From assembly GCA_903875455.1 (NCBI GenBank), contig CAIQWF010000005.1:1-50065 (forward strand): DNA of 50,065 nucleotides, given 5' to 3'. The notes under the pieces were generated by a model, which worked only from the letters and a program-made list of their open reading frames with translations, was not told the DNA's origin and searched no databases. This DNA comes from an uncultured Pseudomonadota bacterium (GTDB lineage: Bacteria; Pseudomonadota; Gammaproteobacteria; Methylococcales; Methylomonadaceae). Of this stretch, positions 1-9,061 are shown one piece after another. Both the position numbers and the translations under genes were made by a program. Position 1 is the stretch's first letter, and each line of letters begins with the position of its first letter.

Positions 1-1
1 C

Positions 2-1183
2 AAGCGGGCCGATTTTATCCAGGCAGTACAAAATGCGGTTTCTGAAGATTTGCTGAAAAACGGTCTGGAACTGGAGTCGGTGAGTTTGACCCGCCTCGAT
101 CAAACTCCAATTAAATTTTTTGATGCCCAAAACGCCTTTGATGCCGAAGGCTTGACCAAACTGACCCAACAAACCCAACAACGGACCATGGAACGGAATG
201 AAATTGAACAGGATACCTCGGTTGCGATTGCGCAAAAGAATTACGAAGCCAGCCAGTTAAAACTGAATATCCAACAAGACCAAACCTTTGCGACCTTGAA
301 GCAGGAGCAGGAAATTGCTACCCGCAATGCTCAACAAAAAGCTGAAATCGCCAGTATCACCGCACAACGGGACCGTGAAGCACAACAAGCCAAAATTGAT
401 GCCGAACGCTTAATTCAGGAAGCGGAAGTGGAAAAAAATCGCGCTGTTAAACAAATGCAGATTGAAGCCGACCGCGATGTGCAAATTGCCCAGATTGAGC
501 AGGAAAAAAGTACCACGTTAGCAAATCAGGAAAAATCAATCTCCATTGCTGAAAGATCAAAAGCGCAATCGGAAGCTGAAAAGCAGGCCAACGAATCACG
601 GGCTTTAGCGGCACGCGCTGAAGAACAGGTTAAAACAGCGCGGGAAGTTGCCATTGCCGAGCGGGAAAAACAAATTGCCTTGGTTTCTGCGGAACAACAG
701 GCGCAACAACAGGCCATCGGGATTCGGGTCGCGGCAGAAGCAGAAAAAGATGCGGCGGAAAATAAAGCTCAAGCCATAAAAATCAAAGCCGAAGCGCAAC
801 AGGTACAATATCAGGTGGAAGCCAAAGGTTTGGAAATCCGTAACGCGGCGTTGAATACTTTGTCTGCGGAACAGATTGCCATGCAGGTGAAAATGAAATT
901 GCTGGATGTGTTACCTGCGATTATTGAAGCATCCGTGAAACCGATCGAAAAAATCGACAGCATTAAAATTGTGCAGGTGGATGGCTTGAATCGTGGTAGT
1001 TCCAGCGGCAGTGATGCTGAGGGTAACACCGGTGCTGGTGGCGGCAATCTTGCTGATCAGGCCGTTTCTGCGGCGCTTTCTTACCGGGCCCAGCAGCCGA
1101 TTATAGATGCGGTGCTGAATGAAATCGGCATGAAGGGCGGCGATTTGCAAGGGCTGGTCGAGTCCGTGCGCAAAGATATTTAG
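2..1183 (+). CDS. Flotillin family protein (YqiK-like), 5'-truncated by the window edge
   Basis: This is the C-terminal part of a flotillin/SPFH scaffold protein of membrane microdomains. The frame is already open at base 2, so the real start lies upstream; the TTG near base 50 is internal. The first ~40 residues finish the SPFH domain (VSLTRLDQTPIKFFD). A very long Glu/Gln/Ala/Lys-rich coiled coil of about 250 residues follows, full of EAE, KAQ and AER repeats typical of flotillins. The tail has a Gly/Ser linker (NRGSSSGSDAEGNTGAGGG) and a conserved terminal helix. Flotillins oligomerise on the inner membrane and organise membrane-protein partners. The next gene, a DUF475 membrane protein, starts 74 bases later on the same strand and could be functionally linked, but that is inference. 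Family identity is secure; the exact subfamily is less so. Confidence 0.88.
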   Translation, partial: KRADFIQAVQNAVSEDLLKNGLELESVSLTRLDQTPIKFFDAQNAFDAEGLTKLTQQTQQRTMERNEIEQDTSVAIAQKNYEASQLKLNIQQDQTFATLKQEQEIATRNAQQKAEIASITAQRDREAQQAKIDAERLIQEAEVEKNRAVKQMQIEADRDVQIAQIEQEKSTTLANQEKSISIAERSKAQSEAEKQANESRALAARAEEQVKTAREVAIAEREKQIALVSAEQQAQQQAIGIRVAAEAEKDAAENKAQAIKIKAEAQQVQYQVEAKGLEIRNAALNTLSAEQIAMQVKMKLLDVLPAIIEASVKPIEKIDSIKIVQVDGLNRGSSSGSDAEGNTGAGGGNLADQAVSAALSYRAQQPIIDAVLNEIGMKGGDLQGLVESVRKDI

Positions 1184-1257
1184 GCTGTGGCTAAGCTTTA
1201 TAAGGCTGCTGCTTTTTTGAACAATATATATAACGCAATAATTTTTAGGAGATCACA

Positions 1258-2301
1258 GTGGAGCATTTTAAACTTTCATTTCAAGTCACAGCGGTGTGCT
1301 TGTTCCTCGCCTTGCTCTGGGGCGGAGCAACCGGTCAAGGCATTATCTTAGGCTCATTATCAGCCGCATTCATCGCTGTTATTTTGGGCGTAATGGAGGT
1401 CAGTCTGTCTTTTGACAATGCCATCGTTAACGCTGCCGTATTAAAAAATATGGAAGAAAAATGGCAACGCTATTTTTTAACCTGGGGGATTCTGGTTGCG
1501 GTATTCGGAATGCGGTTAATATTCCCGTTAGCGATTGTTGCAGTCGCGACGCATATGGGAATGTGGGAAGTGGGAGCAATGGCATTGGCACATCCGCAGG
1601 AGTACGCCAGACATTTAACCGACTCGCATGTGCTGATTTCTGCTTTTGGCGGCACATTCTTACTGATGGTGTTTTTAGAGTTTATTCTGGATGAAGCAAA
1701 AGAGCTACACTGGATTAAAATTGTTGAAGAAAAACTGGTGCTGCTGGGCAAGCTCGAATCGATTGAAATTATGGTAACACTGATTGCATTATTGGTGGCT
1801 CAATCTTATCTGGACAGCCCTGAAGCAAAAGCCAGCGCCATGACAGCCGGTGTGGTAGGGCTGGTGTTATATGTTATCGTTGGCAGCTTGTCATCATTAT
1901 TTGAAAATGAAGAAGAAGGCGAAGTGGCTGCAAAAGGGGTACAAAAAGCCGGTATTATGAGCTTTATTTACCTGGAAATTCTGGACGCTTCTTTTTCGTT
2001 TGATGGCGTGATTGGTGCTTTTGCGATTACCAAAGATGTGGTGATTATCATGTTAGGTTTGGGGATAGGCGCGATGTTTGTCAGAAGTTTAACCGTCTAT
2101 CTGGTGAAGCAGGGCACTCTGGATATGTATATTTTTCTGGAACACGGTGCACATTACGCTATCGGCGCGTTGGCTGTGATTATGCTGTGCAGCATGTCGA
2201 TCCATATTTCTGAAGTTGTGACCGGCTTGATTGGTGCGGCATTTATCGGACTGTCATTTTATTCTTCATTACGGCATAACAAACTAAATCCGCAGAGCTA
2301 A
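1258..2301 (+). CDS. DUF475 family (TerC superfamily) integral membrane protein
   Basis: A 347-residue polytopic membrane protein with about nine hydrophobic segments. It starts at GTG 1258, chosen because an AGGAGA ribosome-binding site lies at 1247-1252. Two acidic membrane motifs mark the family: SFDNAIVNAAVL near residue 50 and EILDASFSFDGVIGAFAIT in the second half. These internally repeated Asp-containing motifs resemble the metal-coordinating ones of TerC/Alx-type proteins, several of which export manganese or help metal loading of exported proteins. Transport of a divalent metal is therefore the best guess, but the substrate of DUF475 proteins is not established. The gene is followed at once by a strong hairpin terminator, so it probably ends a unit with the flotillin gene. 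Confidence 0.88.
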   Translation: MEHFKLSFQVTAVCLFLALLWGGATGQGIILGSLSAAFIAVILGVMEVSLSFDNAIVNAAVLKNMEEKWQRYFLTWGILVAVFGMRLIFPLAIVAVATHMGMWEVGAMALAHPQEYARHLTDSHVLISAFGGTFLLMVFLEFILDEAKELHWIKIVEEKLVLLGKLESIEIMVTLIALLVAQSYLDSPEAKASAMTAGVVGLVLYVIVGSLSSLFENEEEGEVAAKGVQKAGIMSFIYLEILDASFSFDGVIGAFAITKDVVIIMLGLGIGAMFVRSLTVYLVKQGTLDMYIFLEHGAHYAIGALAVIMLCSMSIHISEVVTGLIGAAFIGLSFYSSLRHNKLNPQS

Positions 2302-2314
2302 AAATCTTTCTAAG

Positions 2315-2346
2315 CCTTGGCGATTTGCACAATTGCCAAGGTTTTA
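2315..2346 (+). terminator. Rho-independent terminator after the DUF475 gene
   Basis: An 11-bp stem (2315-2325 with 2331-2341, one G-U pair) encloses a five-base loop and is followed directly by TTTT. It lies 13 bases after the DUF475 stop codon. Its right arm overlaps an in-frame TTG that could otherwise extend the next gene upstream, which argues for the later ATG start of that gene. Confidence 0.75.
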
Positions 2347-2386
2347 TAACTCAAAACAGTTTCTTCACCCCTCATTAAATAGCAGT

Positions 2387-3037
2387 ATGTCTGAAACCGA
2401 AGGTGTCATCAAATACCAGTTACATCACAGCAACGCCGGATTAAGCAGTGCTATCGACTTGAGTGAATTAAATGCCTGGCGCACGGTAATGTTCAAACTT
2501 AACCTGATTGGGCAGAATCTGCAGCGCTATGATGGCTACGGTTTTGGCAATATCAGCCAACGTTTAGAAACTAAGGATTTGCAATTTATTATCAGTGGCA
2601 CACAAACCGGCGATCTTGCGGTATTGGGGCGGGATAATTATTGTTTAGTCACAAAAGCCAATCCTCAGGAAAATAGCATTTTTTCGACTGGCGAAACCAA
2701 GCCTTCATCCGAGGCTTTAACTCACGCCAGTGTCTATCTGCAAAATCCGCAAATCCAGGCGGTGATTCATGTTCACTGTCCAGAAATCTGGCAAAATACC
2801 CATAATCTTAATCTGGCGCATACCGCAGCCGATATTCCTTATGGCACACCTGAAATGGCGAATGCGGTAACACAATTATTTAAAACGGCTGACTGGCAGC
2901 AAACTGCGGTGTTTACCATGTTGGGGCATGAGGACGGGGTTGTGGCATTTGGTAATTCATTAAGCCAGGCCGCTTGTGTCTTGATAACACAACTATCGCT
3001 AGCCTTGGCGATTGAACAAGCCCAACTTTGCCTTTAG
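2387..3037 (+). CDS. Class II aldolase/adducin family protein
   Basis: A 216-residue soluble protein of the zinc-dependent class II aldolase family, which includes fuculose- and rhamnulose-phosphate aldolases, ribulose-phosphate epimerase and MtnB dehydratase. Visible hallmarks are the phosphate-loop-like GFGNISQRL near residue 45, KPSSE with the expected catalytic Glu109, the zinc pair H128-V-H130, and the third zinc ligand H181 in LGHEDG. ATG 2387 is chosen over a TTG at 2333 because the latter lies inside the preceding terminator hairpin. No strong ribosome-binding site is visible. Glutaredoxin follows 30 bases later and is probably co-transcribed. The substrate cannot be told from sequence alone. 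Confidence 0.85.
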   Translation: MSETEGVIKYQLHHSNAGLSSAIDLSELNAWRTVMFKLNLIGQNLQRYDGYGFGNISQRLETKDLQFIISGTQTGDLAVLGRDNYCLVTKANPQENSIFSTGETKPSSEALTHASVYLQNPQIQAVIHVHCPEIWQNTHNLNLAHTAADIPYGTPEMANAVTQLFKTADWQQTAVFTMLGHEDGVVAFGNSLSQAACVLITQLSLALAIEQAQLCL

Positions 3038-3067
3038 AATGAAACTTTGAACTGATAGAGAAGGACA

Positions 3068-3325
3068 ATGCCTGAAATTTTGATTTACACTGCCAATCTT
3101 TGCCCATACTGCACAATGGCAAAACGTTTGCTGGACAGAAAAGGGGCGAAATATACTGAAATCAACGTGGATTCAAAACCTGAACTTAGGCAGGAAATGA
3201 TGGAAAAAACCAAACGTCGAACTGTGCCGCAGATTTATATCGGTGATTATCATGTCGGTGGCTGTGATGATTTATATGCACTCGATAAAACTAATCAGTT
3301 GGATTCATTGTTGAATGCCCTATGA
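3068..3325 (+). CDS. grxC: Glutaredoxin 3
   Basis: An 85-residue glutaredoxin, a cytosolic glutathione-dependent thiol-disulfide reductant. The dithiol active site is C12-P-Y-C15, the cis-proline motif is TVPQIYIG, and the glutathione-binding GGCDD motif follows. Length and motif order match GrxC exactly. The sequence GAGAAGGA just before ATG 3068 supplies the ribosome-binding site. It sits behind the class II aldolase gene on the same strand and may be co-transcribed with it; the downstream TpsB gene has its own leader region of about 95 bases. Confidence 0.95.
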   Translation: MPEILIYTANLCPYCTMAKRLLDRKGAKYTEINVDSKPELRQEMMEKTKRRTVPQIYIGDYHVGGCDDLYALDKTNQLDSLLNAL

Positions 3326-3421
3326 ATATTTTTGGATCCTAGAGATTTATCAAGAGGTTGTTTTCAATGCCTAACCCATTTTTGTATAGCCTCAACATCT
3401 TATGGCAGGATGAAAACTCCC

Positions 3422-5161
3422 ATGCGTAGTACTCTTGTTTTGATCATTAGTTCTTTGTTTTCATCTTCAGTTTTGAGTGCCGGCGCTACACTTGGTGGAG
3501 TTAATATTGACAACACAACCCTGAAAGAATTCGGGGAAAAACCTCTTACTGACAGACCCAGTGCTGATCGCCCCAAGCTGCCTGGCTATATGCCTGAAAA
3601 GCTGCCCGGTTTTCAATTGCCGCCGGCTGAAAAATCCTTGCTCCCGCAAGAGCGGAAAAACCTGGTGAAAATAGATCTCAAAGGAATCAGGTTTATTGGT
3701 AACAGCGTCATCAGCGAAGAAGAACTGCAAAAAATTGCCCAACCCTTGATTGGCAAAGCCGTATCAGTGACAGAACTTGAAGATCTGCGTCAGCAAATAA
3801 GTCTGTATTATTCACAACAGGGATATGTCAATTCCGGCGCCATCCTTCCTGAGCAGCAGTTTAAGGATGGCATTATTACCCTGCAAATCATTGAGGGCAA
3901 ATTAAGCGAAATTCGTGTTAAAGGTTCAGAATGGCTGAATCCATCATATATCAGCGATCGCCTGTATGGCGGAGATGACGAAGTTTTGAACATCACCGAG
4001 TTACGACAGAATTTCCAGAAATTATTGCTTGATCCGCTGATTGAGAGGATGAATGGCAGCTTAATCCCGGGCCGGGAGCGTGGCGACAGCATTTTGGATG
4101 TAGAAGTTACACGTGCCCGACCTTATCAACTTAGCTTTACCGCAGACAACTATCGCCCCCCCAGCATCGGCAGTAACGAAGGCCGTTTCAATGGCTGGGT
4201 GCGCAATCTGACCGGCTTTGGTGATATTGTCGAGGGCACTGTGGTTTATAGTCAAGGTGCGTTAGGTGGCTCCGGCAGTTTTACAGTGCCGCTGAACTCT
4301 TCCAATACCTTGTTTAATTTTCATTTTAATCTTAACGATGCCCGGGTTGTGGAGAAAACCTTAAAACAGCTGAATATTAAAAGCCACTATCTGGACCTTG
4401 AATTTAGTTTAACCCAACCATTAATTCAAACCTTAAGCCGGTCTTTGAATGTAGGCTTGGCTTTCGACCTGAAAAAGAACAAAACCAAAATCCTTGGCTC
4501 TATCCCTTTTAGTTTTTCGGAAGGTGCGGTTAATGGCGTTAGCAAAGAATCAGTGTTGCGTTTTAGTCTGGATTTCACAGAACGTCTGGAACATCAGGTT
4601 TTTTCGGCGCGGTCGACCACCAGTTTAGGCATTAATGTATTGGCTCCCACCTGGCATACTAGTCCTGCTGACCCTGACAGCAATTTTGTCTCCTGGCTAG
4701 GACAGGTTCAGTACGCAACACAACTTTTTGATACGCCGGCCAACCTGATTTTGCGTGGTGACATTCAATACACCGATGATAAATTGATGACCCTGGAGCG
4801 CTTTGCTTTGGGCGGACGTTACAGTGTGCGCGGCTACCGTGAGAACGAGGTTGTCCGTGACAAAGGCTATATTGTTTCCGCTGAATTACGTTATCCACTG
4901 CTGAAAGATGAAGGAGACAGGAGTTTTCCCGGGCAAGTGACCGTATTTCCGTTCATGGATTACGGCGCCGGCTGGAATCGCGGTGAGCGCGAAAAAATCA
5001 GCTATCTGCACTCGGTTGGTATCGGCCTGAACTGGCAGCCCTTTAAACAGGTTAATACTGAAATCACTTACACTCACCCCTTAAACAGCTCCACCCGTAA
5101 AACCGATTATGATTTGCAGGATAGTGGTATTCAGTGGCGTGTCAGCATTTCTGCCTTTTAG
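3422..5161 (+). CDS. ShlB/FhaC/HecB family two-partner-secretion transporter (TpsB)
   Basis: An outer-membrane Omp85-superfamily transporter that exports a large TpsA passenger. From ATG 3422 it is 579 residues: a Sec signal peptide of about 20 residues, a Pro-rich linker, two POTRA domains (roughly 80-155 and 160-235), then a 16-strand barrel. The conserved loop-6 motif VRGY is at residues 469-472, and the protein ends in Phe as outer-membrane barrels do. ATG 3422 is preferred because AGGA lies at 3407-3410; ATG 3410 is possible and would add four residues. An exported CHAT-domain protein follows 21 bases after the stop, so the two are an operon. No TpsA-like gene (TPS domain with filamentous repeats) is present in the window, so the cargo must be encoded elsewhere. 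Confidence 0.9.
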   Translation: MRSTLVLIISSLFSSSVLSAGATLGGVNIDNTTLKEFGEKPLTDRPSADRPKLPGYMPEKLPGFQLPPAEKSLLPQERKNLVKIDLKGIRFIGNSVISEEELQKIAQPLIGKAVSVTELEDLRQQISLYYSQQGYVNSGAILPEQQFKDGIITLQIIEGKLSEIRVKGSEWLNPSYISDRLYGGDDEVLNITELRQNFQKLLLDPLIERMNGSLIPGRERGDSILDVEVTRARPYQLSFTADNYRPPSIGSNEGRFNGWVRNLTGFGDIVEGTVVYSQGALGGSGSFTVPLNSSNTLFNFHFNLNDARVVEKTLKQLNIKSHYLDLEFSLTQPLIQTLSRSLNVGLAFDLKKNKTKILGSIPFSFSEGAVNGVSKESVLRFSLDFTERLEHQVFSARSTTSLGINVLAPTWHTSPADPDSNFVSWLGQVQYATQLFDTPANLILRGDIQYTDDKLMTLERFALGGRYSVRGYRENEVVRDKGYIVSAELRYPLLKDEGDRSFPGQVTVFPFMDYGAGWNRGEREKISYLHSVGIGLNWQPFKQVNTEITYTHPLNSSTRKTDYDLQDSGIQWRVSISAF

Positions 5162-5182
5162 CATCCTTTCAGGAGTTAGCTC

Positions 5183-7534
5183 ATGATTTTTATCTATCGT
5201 ATTCTGATTTGTGTGGTGATGCTAGCGGCCACAGCCTTCGCAAAGGCGGACGAATTAAGCGACTTGTTGCAGCAGGGGCAAGAGAGTATGGCGAATGGCC
5301 ACTACCGGGAAGCGGAAAGCCAGTTTTTAAAAGCCGAACAACAGGCCGCACAGCAACAAAACAGCTACGCTTTGACTTTACTAAAAGCCTTGCAAGGATA
5401 CATGGCATTACAAGCACAGCATGATACTGAAGCCGAGCCGCTGTTGCTCGGCGCTTTAGACGAAAGTAGAAAAAACAACTGGAGCGACTTAAACGCCCGC
5501 ACTAACTTATATCTAGGGCAGTTATATCTGCATACCCAAGATAACGAACAGGCAAGTTACTATTTTCAACAAGCAGTGGCTGAGCCAGCAAATGTTGCTG
5601 ATAAAGCATTACTGGTTAGCGGTTTTTATCACTTGGCTAAAATTTCTCTTGATGAGCATAAGCCGCAGCAAGCCTGGAAATATTTACAACTGGCAAAAAC
5701 ATTGATGAAAGCCTTACCCGTCAATAATGCTGTCAACAGCCAGCTCTGGCTTAATATTGGCTATCAGGGAGTGCTGTTGTATCGGCGGTCGCCACAAAGT
5801 GATTTTTTGGCTGATGCTTTTAGCAATTTAAACGCTGCCCTGAGTTTGGCACGGCAAAGTCAACAAGGCAGAATCCAAGCCGGGGCATTAAGACATTTGG
5901 CAAGTTTATATAAACAGCTGCATCGCAATGACGAGGCGATTAAGCTGTTGCAGGAAGGCATCAGTATTGCGCAAAAAGAGGATGCCAGTGATATGTTGAT
6001 TGACCTGGAATGGCAAATTGGCAGACTGTATCAACAGCAGAACAAGCCGAAACTGGCGATTAGCTCTTATCGTCACGCCGTAAAGCATATTGACAGCATT
6101 CGGATTGACATTCCGGTATCTTACCAAAAAGGCCGATCTTCTTTTCGTGACACGTTTTCGCCTATCTATCTGGGATTGGCGGATTTGCTATTGCGCCAAG
6201 CAGCGACGGCTCAATCCGGTGAACAGCAAGCTTTATTGACAGAAGCACAAGACAGCATTGAACGCTTGAAAAAAAGCGAGCTGGAGGATTATTTCCAAAG
6301 CCGTTGCGACATTTCGGCCACTCCGATTAATCTGAAAAAAACCGATCCTCATGCCGCCGCGCTCTATCCGATTCCCTTGTCTGACCGCCTTGAAATCATT
6401 GTTTATACCGCAGAAGGATTGAGGCGTTTCAGCAGTCGAGTAACCGCGAAAGAACTGGAGAAACAGGCGCGGGCGTTTGCAGGCCATTTGCGTAGCTACG
6501 CCGACTTTTCTGAATCTCAAACCGAGGCGGAATTATTGTATCGCTGGATTATTGCCCCTGCGGTAAGTTTTTTAAAGCAGCAGCAGATAGAAACTTTGAT
6601 TTATATGCCAGACGGTGCATTACGGCTAATGCCGTTGGCGGCCTTATATGACGGTAAGAAGTTTGTGATTGAAGATTTTGCGGTTGTCACTTCGCCGGGC
6701 ATGACCTTGATAGATAGCGACGATATTCAGCACGAAGGACGGATGTTACTGGCAGGAATGAGCGTCCCTGGCGATGTTGTTACTGATTTGCCAGGGGAGT
6801 TGTTAAGCGATCTGGTGGTGCCAGTCAGTGAGTCAACGGAGAAGAAAGGCGATAACCGCTCTTTAGAAAAACTGAAACCGGAAAGCAGGCGTGAATTGGC
6901 CCTGGCCGAACAGCAGAAAAAAAACCGGGAATTACGTGAAGCCTTGAAAAAACCTGAGGTGGTTGCAAATTTGCAGAAAATGTTGTCGTTACCGGGTGTA
7001 GACACCGAAATCAAACAATTGGCGGCACAAAACCACACCAGCTATCTTTTAAATGACAGCTTTAACCTGGAGAACTTCATTGAGGTGTTAAAAACTCAGC
7101 CTCACGACATCCTGCATATTGCTTCACACGGCTTTTTTGGTTCAACTGCGGAAGACAGTTTTATTATGACGCATAACAAGATTTTGAACCTGAACCAGCT
7201 GGAAAGCTTGTTAAGTTCTGATTATTTCAAACTGCATCCGATTGATTTGTTGACTCTAAGCGCTTGCCAGACTGCGGAAGGCGATGACCGCTCACCGTTA
7301 GGAATTAGCGGCGTGGCGATAAAGGCCAAAGTGCACAGCGCCTTAGGCTCTCTGTGGCCGGTGGCTGATGAATCAACTGCGCAGTTGATGACCACTTTTT
7401 ATAAATCTTTGAATGAATTGCATCAAACCAAAGCTAAATCTTTGCAAACCGCCATGTTAAGTTTGCTTAAGCAAAACAGTTTTGCCAATCCTTCTTTTTG
7501 GTCGCCTTTTATCCTGATAGGAAACTGGCGATAG
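5183..7534 (+). CDS. Exported TPR-CHAT protein (caspase-like peptidase domain)
   Basis: A 783-residue protein with a Sec signal peptide (about residues 1-22, ending AKA), a run of TPR-like helical repeats from about 25 to 340, and a C-terminal CHAT domain from about 390 to the end. CHAT is a clan CD, caspase/separase-like cysteine-peptidase fold. The expected dyad is intact: His649 in HIASHGFF and Cys695 in LSACQTAEGD, followed by the usual GSLWPVADESTAQLM segment. A charged Lys/Glu insertion of about 80 residues precedes the catalytic His. AGGAG at 5171-5175 is an ideal ribosome-binding site. Being 21 bases behind a TpsB gene suggests a periplasmic or surface role with two-partner secretion, for example processing the passenger; that is inference. 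It has no TPS domain, so it is unlikely to be the cargo itself. Confidence 0.88.
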   Translation: MIFIYRILICVVMLAATAFAKADELSDLLQQGQESMANGHYREAESQFLKAEQQAAQQQNSYALTLLKALQGYMALQAQHDTEAEPLLLGALDESRKNNWSDLNARTNLYLGQLYLHTQDNEQASYYFQQAVAEPANVADKALLVSGFYHLAKISLDEHKPQQAWKYLQLAKTLMKALPVNNAVNSQLWLNIGYQGVLLYRRSPQSDFLADAFSNLNAALSLARQSQQGRIQAGALRHLASLYKQLHRNDEAIKLLQEGISIAQKEDASDMLIDLEWQIGRLYQQQNKPKLAISSYRHAVKHIDSIRIDIPVSYQKGRSSFRDTFSPIYLGLADLLLRQAATAQSGEQQALLTEAQDSIERLKKSELEDYFQSRCDISATPINLKKTDPHAAALYPIPLSDRLEIIVYTAEGLRRFSSRVTAKELEKQARAFAGHLRSYADFSESQTEAELLYRWIIAPAVSFLKQQQIETLIYMPDGALRLMPLAALYDGKKFVIEDFAVVTSPGMTLIDSDDIQHEGRMLLAGMSVPGDVVTDLPGELLSDLVVPVSESTEKKGDNRSLEKLKPESRRELALAEQQKKNRELREALKKPEVVANLQKMLSLPGVDTEIKQLAAQNHTSYLLNDSFNLENFIEVLKTQPHDILHIASHGFFGSTAEDSFIMTHNKILNLNQLESLLSSDYFKLHPIDLLTLSACQTAEGDDRSPLGISGVAIKAKVHSALGSLWPVADESTAQLMTTFYKSLNELHQTKAKSLQTAMLSLLKQNSFANPSFWSPFILIGNWR

Positions 7535-7637
7535 CTGATTATGAGGTGAATTTTCCATCCTGTTAAAATGACAGCAACGATGCCATGTGTTCCATCTTTA
7601 AACTGAATACCATCCGTTGCTGAATTGCGCTATTGCT

Positions 7638-7770
7638 GTAGGTCGGGTTAGATTATCAAGCGAGAAGTAAGATAAGCCTAAACCGACAACAGCGTGTATA
7701 AAAGCCATTGAGCGTTTGTGTCGGGTTACAAAGTGATTCCATTTATTTCATAAGCCAACCCGCTCTACGA
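7638..7770. repeat. Degenerate dispersed-repeat cluster
   Basis: The spacer after the CHAT gene holds several copies of a GTCGGGTTA-type word: GTAGGTCGGGTTAG at 7638-7651, its partial complement TAAACCGACAAC at 7677-7688, TGTCGGGTTA at 7719-7728 and CCAACCCGCTCTACG near 7756-7770. The alternating orientation resembles short palindromic intergenic repeats. The last copy forms the 3' end of the minus-strand lipoprotein gene. Copy number elsewhere cannot be judged here. Confidence 0.45.
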
Positions 7771-8965
7771 GCTGAGCAAAACAGCTTAAACCAGGCCGTT
7801 CATGAGTGGTTACTTTATAACCGTTATTGGTTATTTGGTCAGGCGTTAAATCAAAGTGATAATAAAAGTTGTCCAGCTTTTCAGAAACTACCGCATTATT
7901 AACACGCCGGTATTTCTGACACGCGGGAGCTGCCAGTTGTTGCAGAATCTTGTTTGCTTCAGGAGAATGGATTAACAGCAAACCTTTTACTGCCCATATT
8001 CTGCTGTTTTCACCGCGTATACTCCACACTTCATCATCATATGGATTGCCGCCTTTTTTCAGCAACGGACAATGAGTATGGTTTGCCAGTTTGCCCAAAA
8101 CGTGAATAACCTTGCTTGAGCCTGTTTTTAGCAAGGCGGTTTTTAACAATAACGCTTCTGCAAAGTTACTCATCCGTTCGCAGCTTTTATCAGAGGCGGG
8201 CTGGTTTAGCTCATTGTTTAACCAGTCCCCCAGCAACTCCTGATAATTAGGATCAGGCATTTGTGCCATGATCTGTAAATAAGCAGAAACTCCCTGCTGC
8301 GCCTGCTTAAACACATAATCATTCATTTCAGGGTGTTTTTTTAGCAGCGCTGAAGCGGCGGCAAGCATTTCATGGCTGACATATTGAGACTGCCCCAGAA
8401 ATCTGATGGCAGCCCAATGCAGAGGTAAACCGGCATCTATCCGGCTGGCGTGGGCAAAGGCGGCAGGTAATTCGTTTTCTTCCGTATATTGGCTTGCTGG
8501 CTGATGCTGCTTGGCTTGAGACAGGATTTGCAATAAAAAATCGTCTGTTTTGGGAATCGGTTGATTTGCCTGAATGACCCGATGCTGACAGATAAAAGGC
8601 TGAACGGTATCTATTCCTAAATAATAATAATCGTTGCCATTGGCTGATAAAAGCGCACCGTTGCAGTCAGAATTTATTTTAATCTGATACTCCGGTTCTT
8701 TGTACTCTCCGCCTAGTTGATTTTTTAAGGGTAATGCCAGTTTTTTGCCGGTCGTATTAAGTTCCAGAGAGAAATAGTCGTAACCTGCCCGCCAATCCGG
8801 CCCCATATCGGTTGCCTTTAGCTGGGAAGAAACGCTATGTTTGATGATATGTGCTGTTTTCCAGCGGCAGGCTGCCGGTAACTCAGTTTCATAGACCGTG
8901 CTTTGAATGGTTCCACATCCAACGCTTAATGCGCTGAATAAGGCAAGAATCAGTATTTTTTGCAT
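7748..8965 (-). CDS. Hypothetical lipoprotein, 405 residues
   Basis: I do not recognise the family. The N-terminus is a clear lipoprotein signal: a basic start, a hydrophobic core and the lipobox LSVGC with Cys17 as the lipidation site, so it should be anchored in the envelope. The remainder is soluble and mostly helical in its second half (about residues 160-400), with repeated Leu/Ala helices that could be an alpha-solenoid. Several cysteines (for example in CERMSNF, CPLLKKGG and ACQKYRR) could form disulfides in the periplasm. It stands alone, convergent with the CHAT gene and in the same direction as the ATPase operon but 216 bases beyond it. Its 3' end is built on one of the dispersed repeat units, so the last residues may be recently acquired. 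Confidence 0.7.
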   Translation of the reverse strand: MQKILILALFSALSVGCGTIQSTVYETELPAACRWKTAHIIKHSVSSQLKATDMGPDWRAGYDYFSLELNTTGKKLALPLKNQLGGEYKEPEYQIKINSDCNGALLSANGNDYYYLGIDTVQPFICQHRVIQANQPIPKTDDFLLQILSQAKQHQPASQYTEENELPAAFAHASRIDAGLPLHWAAIRFLGQSQYVSHEMLAAASALLKKHPEMNDYVFKQAQQGVSAYLQIMAQMPDPNYQELLGDWLNNELNQPASDKSCERMSNFAEALLLKTALLKTGSSKVIHVLGKLANHTHCPLLKKGGNPYDDEVWSIRGENSRIWAVKGLLLIHSPEANKILQQLAAPACQKYRRVNNAVVSEKLDNFYYHFDLTPDQITNNGYKVTTHERPGLSCFAQLVERVGL

Positions 8966-9061
8966 GATTGTATTGATTGAAAAGCTGTTTTTTATAGAAA
9001 GAGCTGATGTTCACAGCCTGAAAAGTTAAGTGTATTATTCTAGGGATGAAAATTGAGCGCG

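Noticed and set aside
2333-2386. In-frame TTG extension of the class II aldolase
   Set aside because: It starts inside the terminator hairpin of the preceding gene and adds 18 unconserved residues.
3422-7534. CHAT protein as the secreted TpsA passenger of the adjacent TpsB
   Set aside because: It has an ordinary signal peptide followed by TPR repeats, with no TPS secretion domain or filamentous beta-helix repeats.
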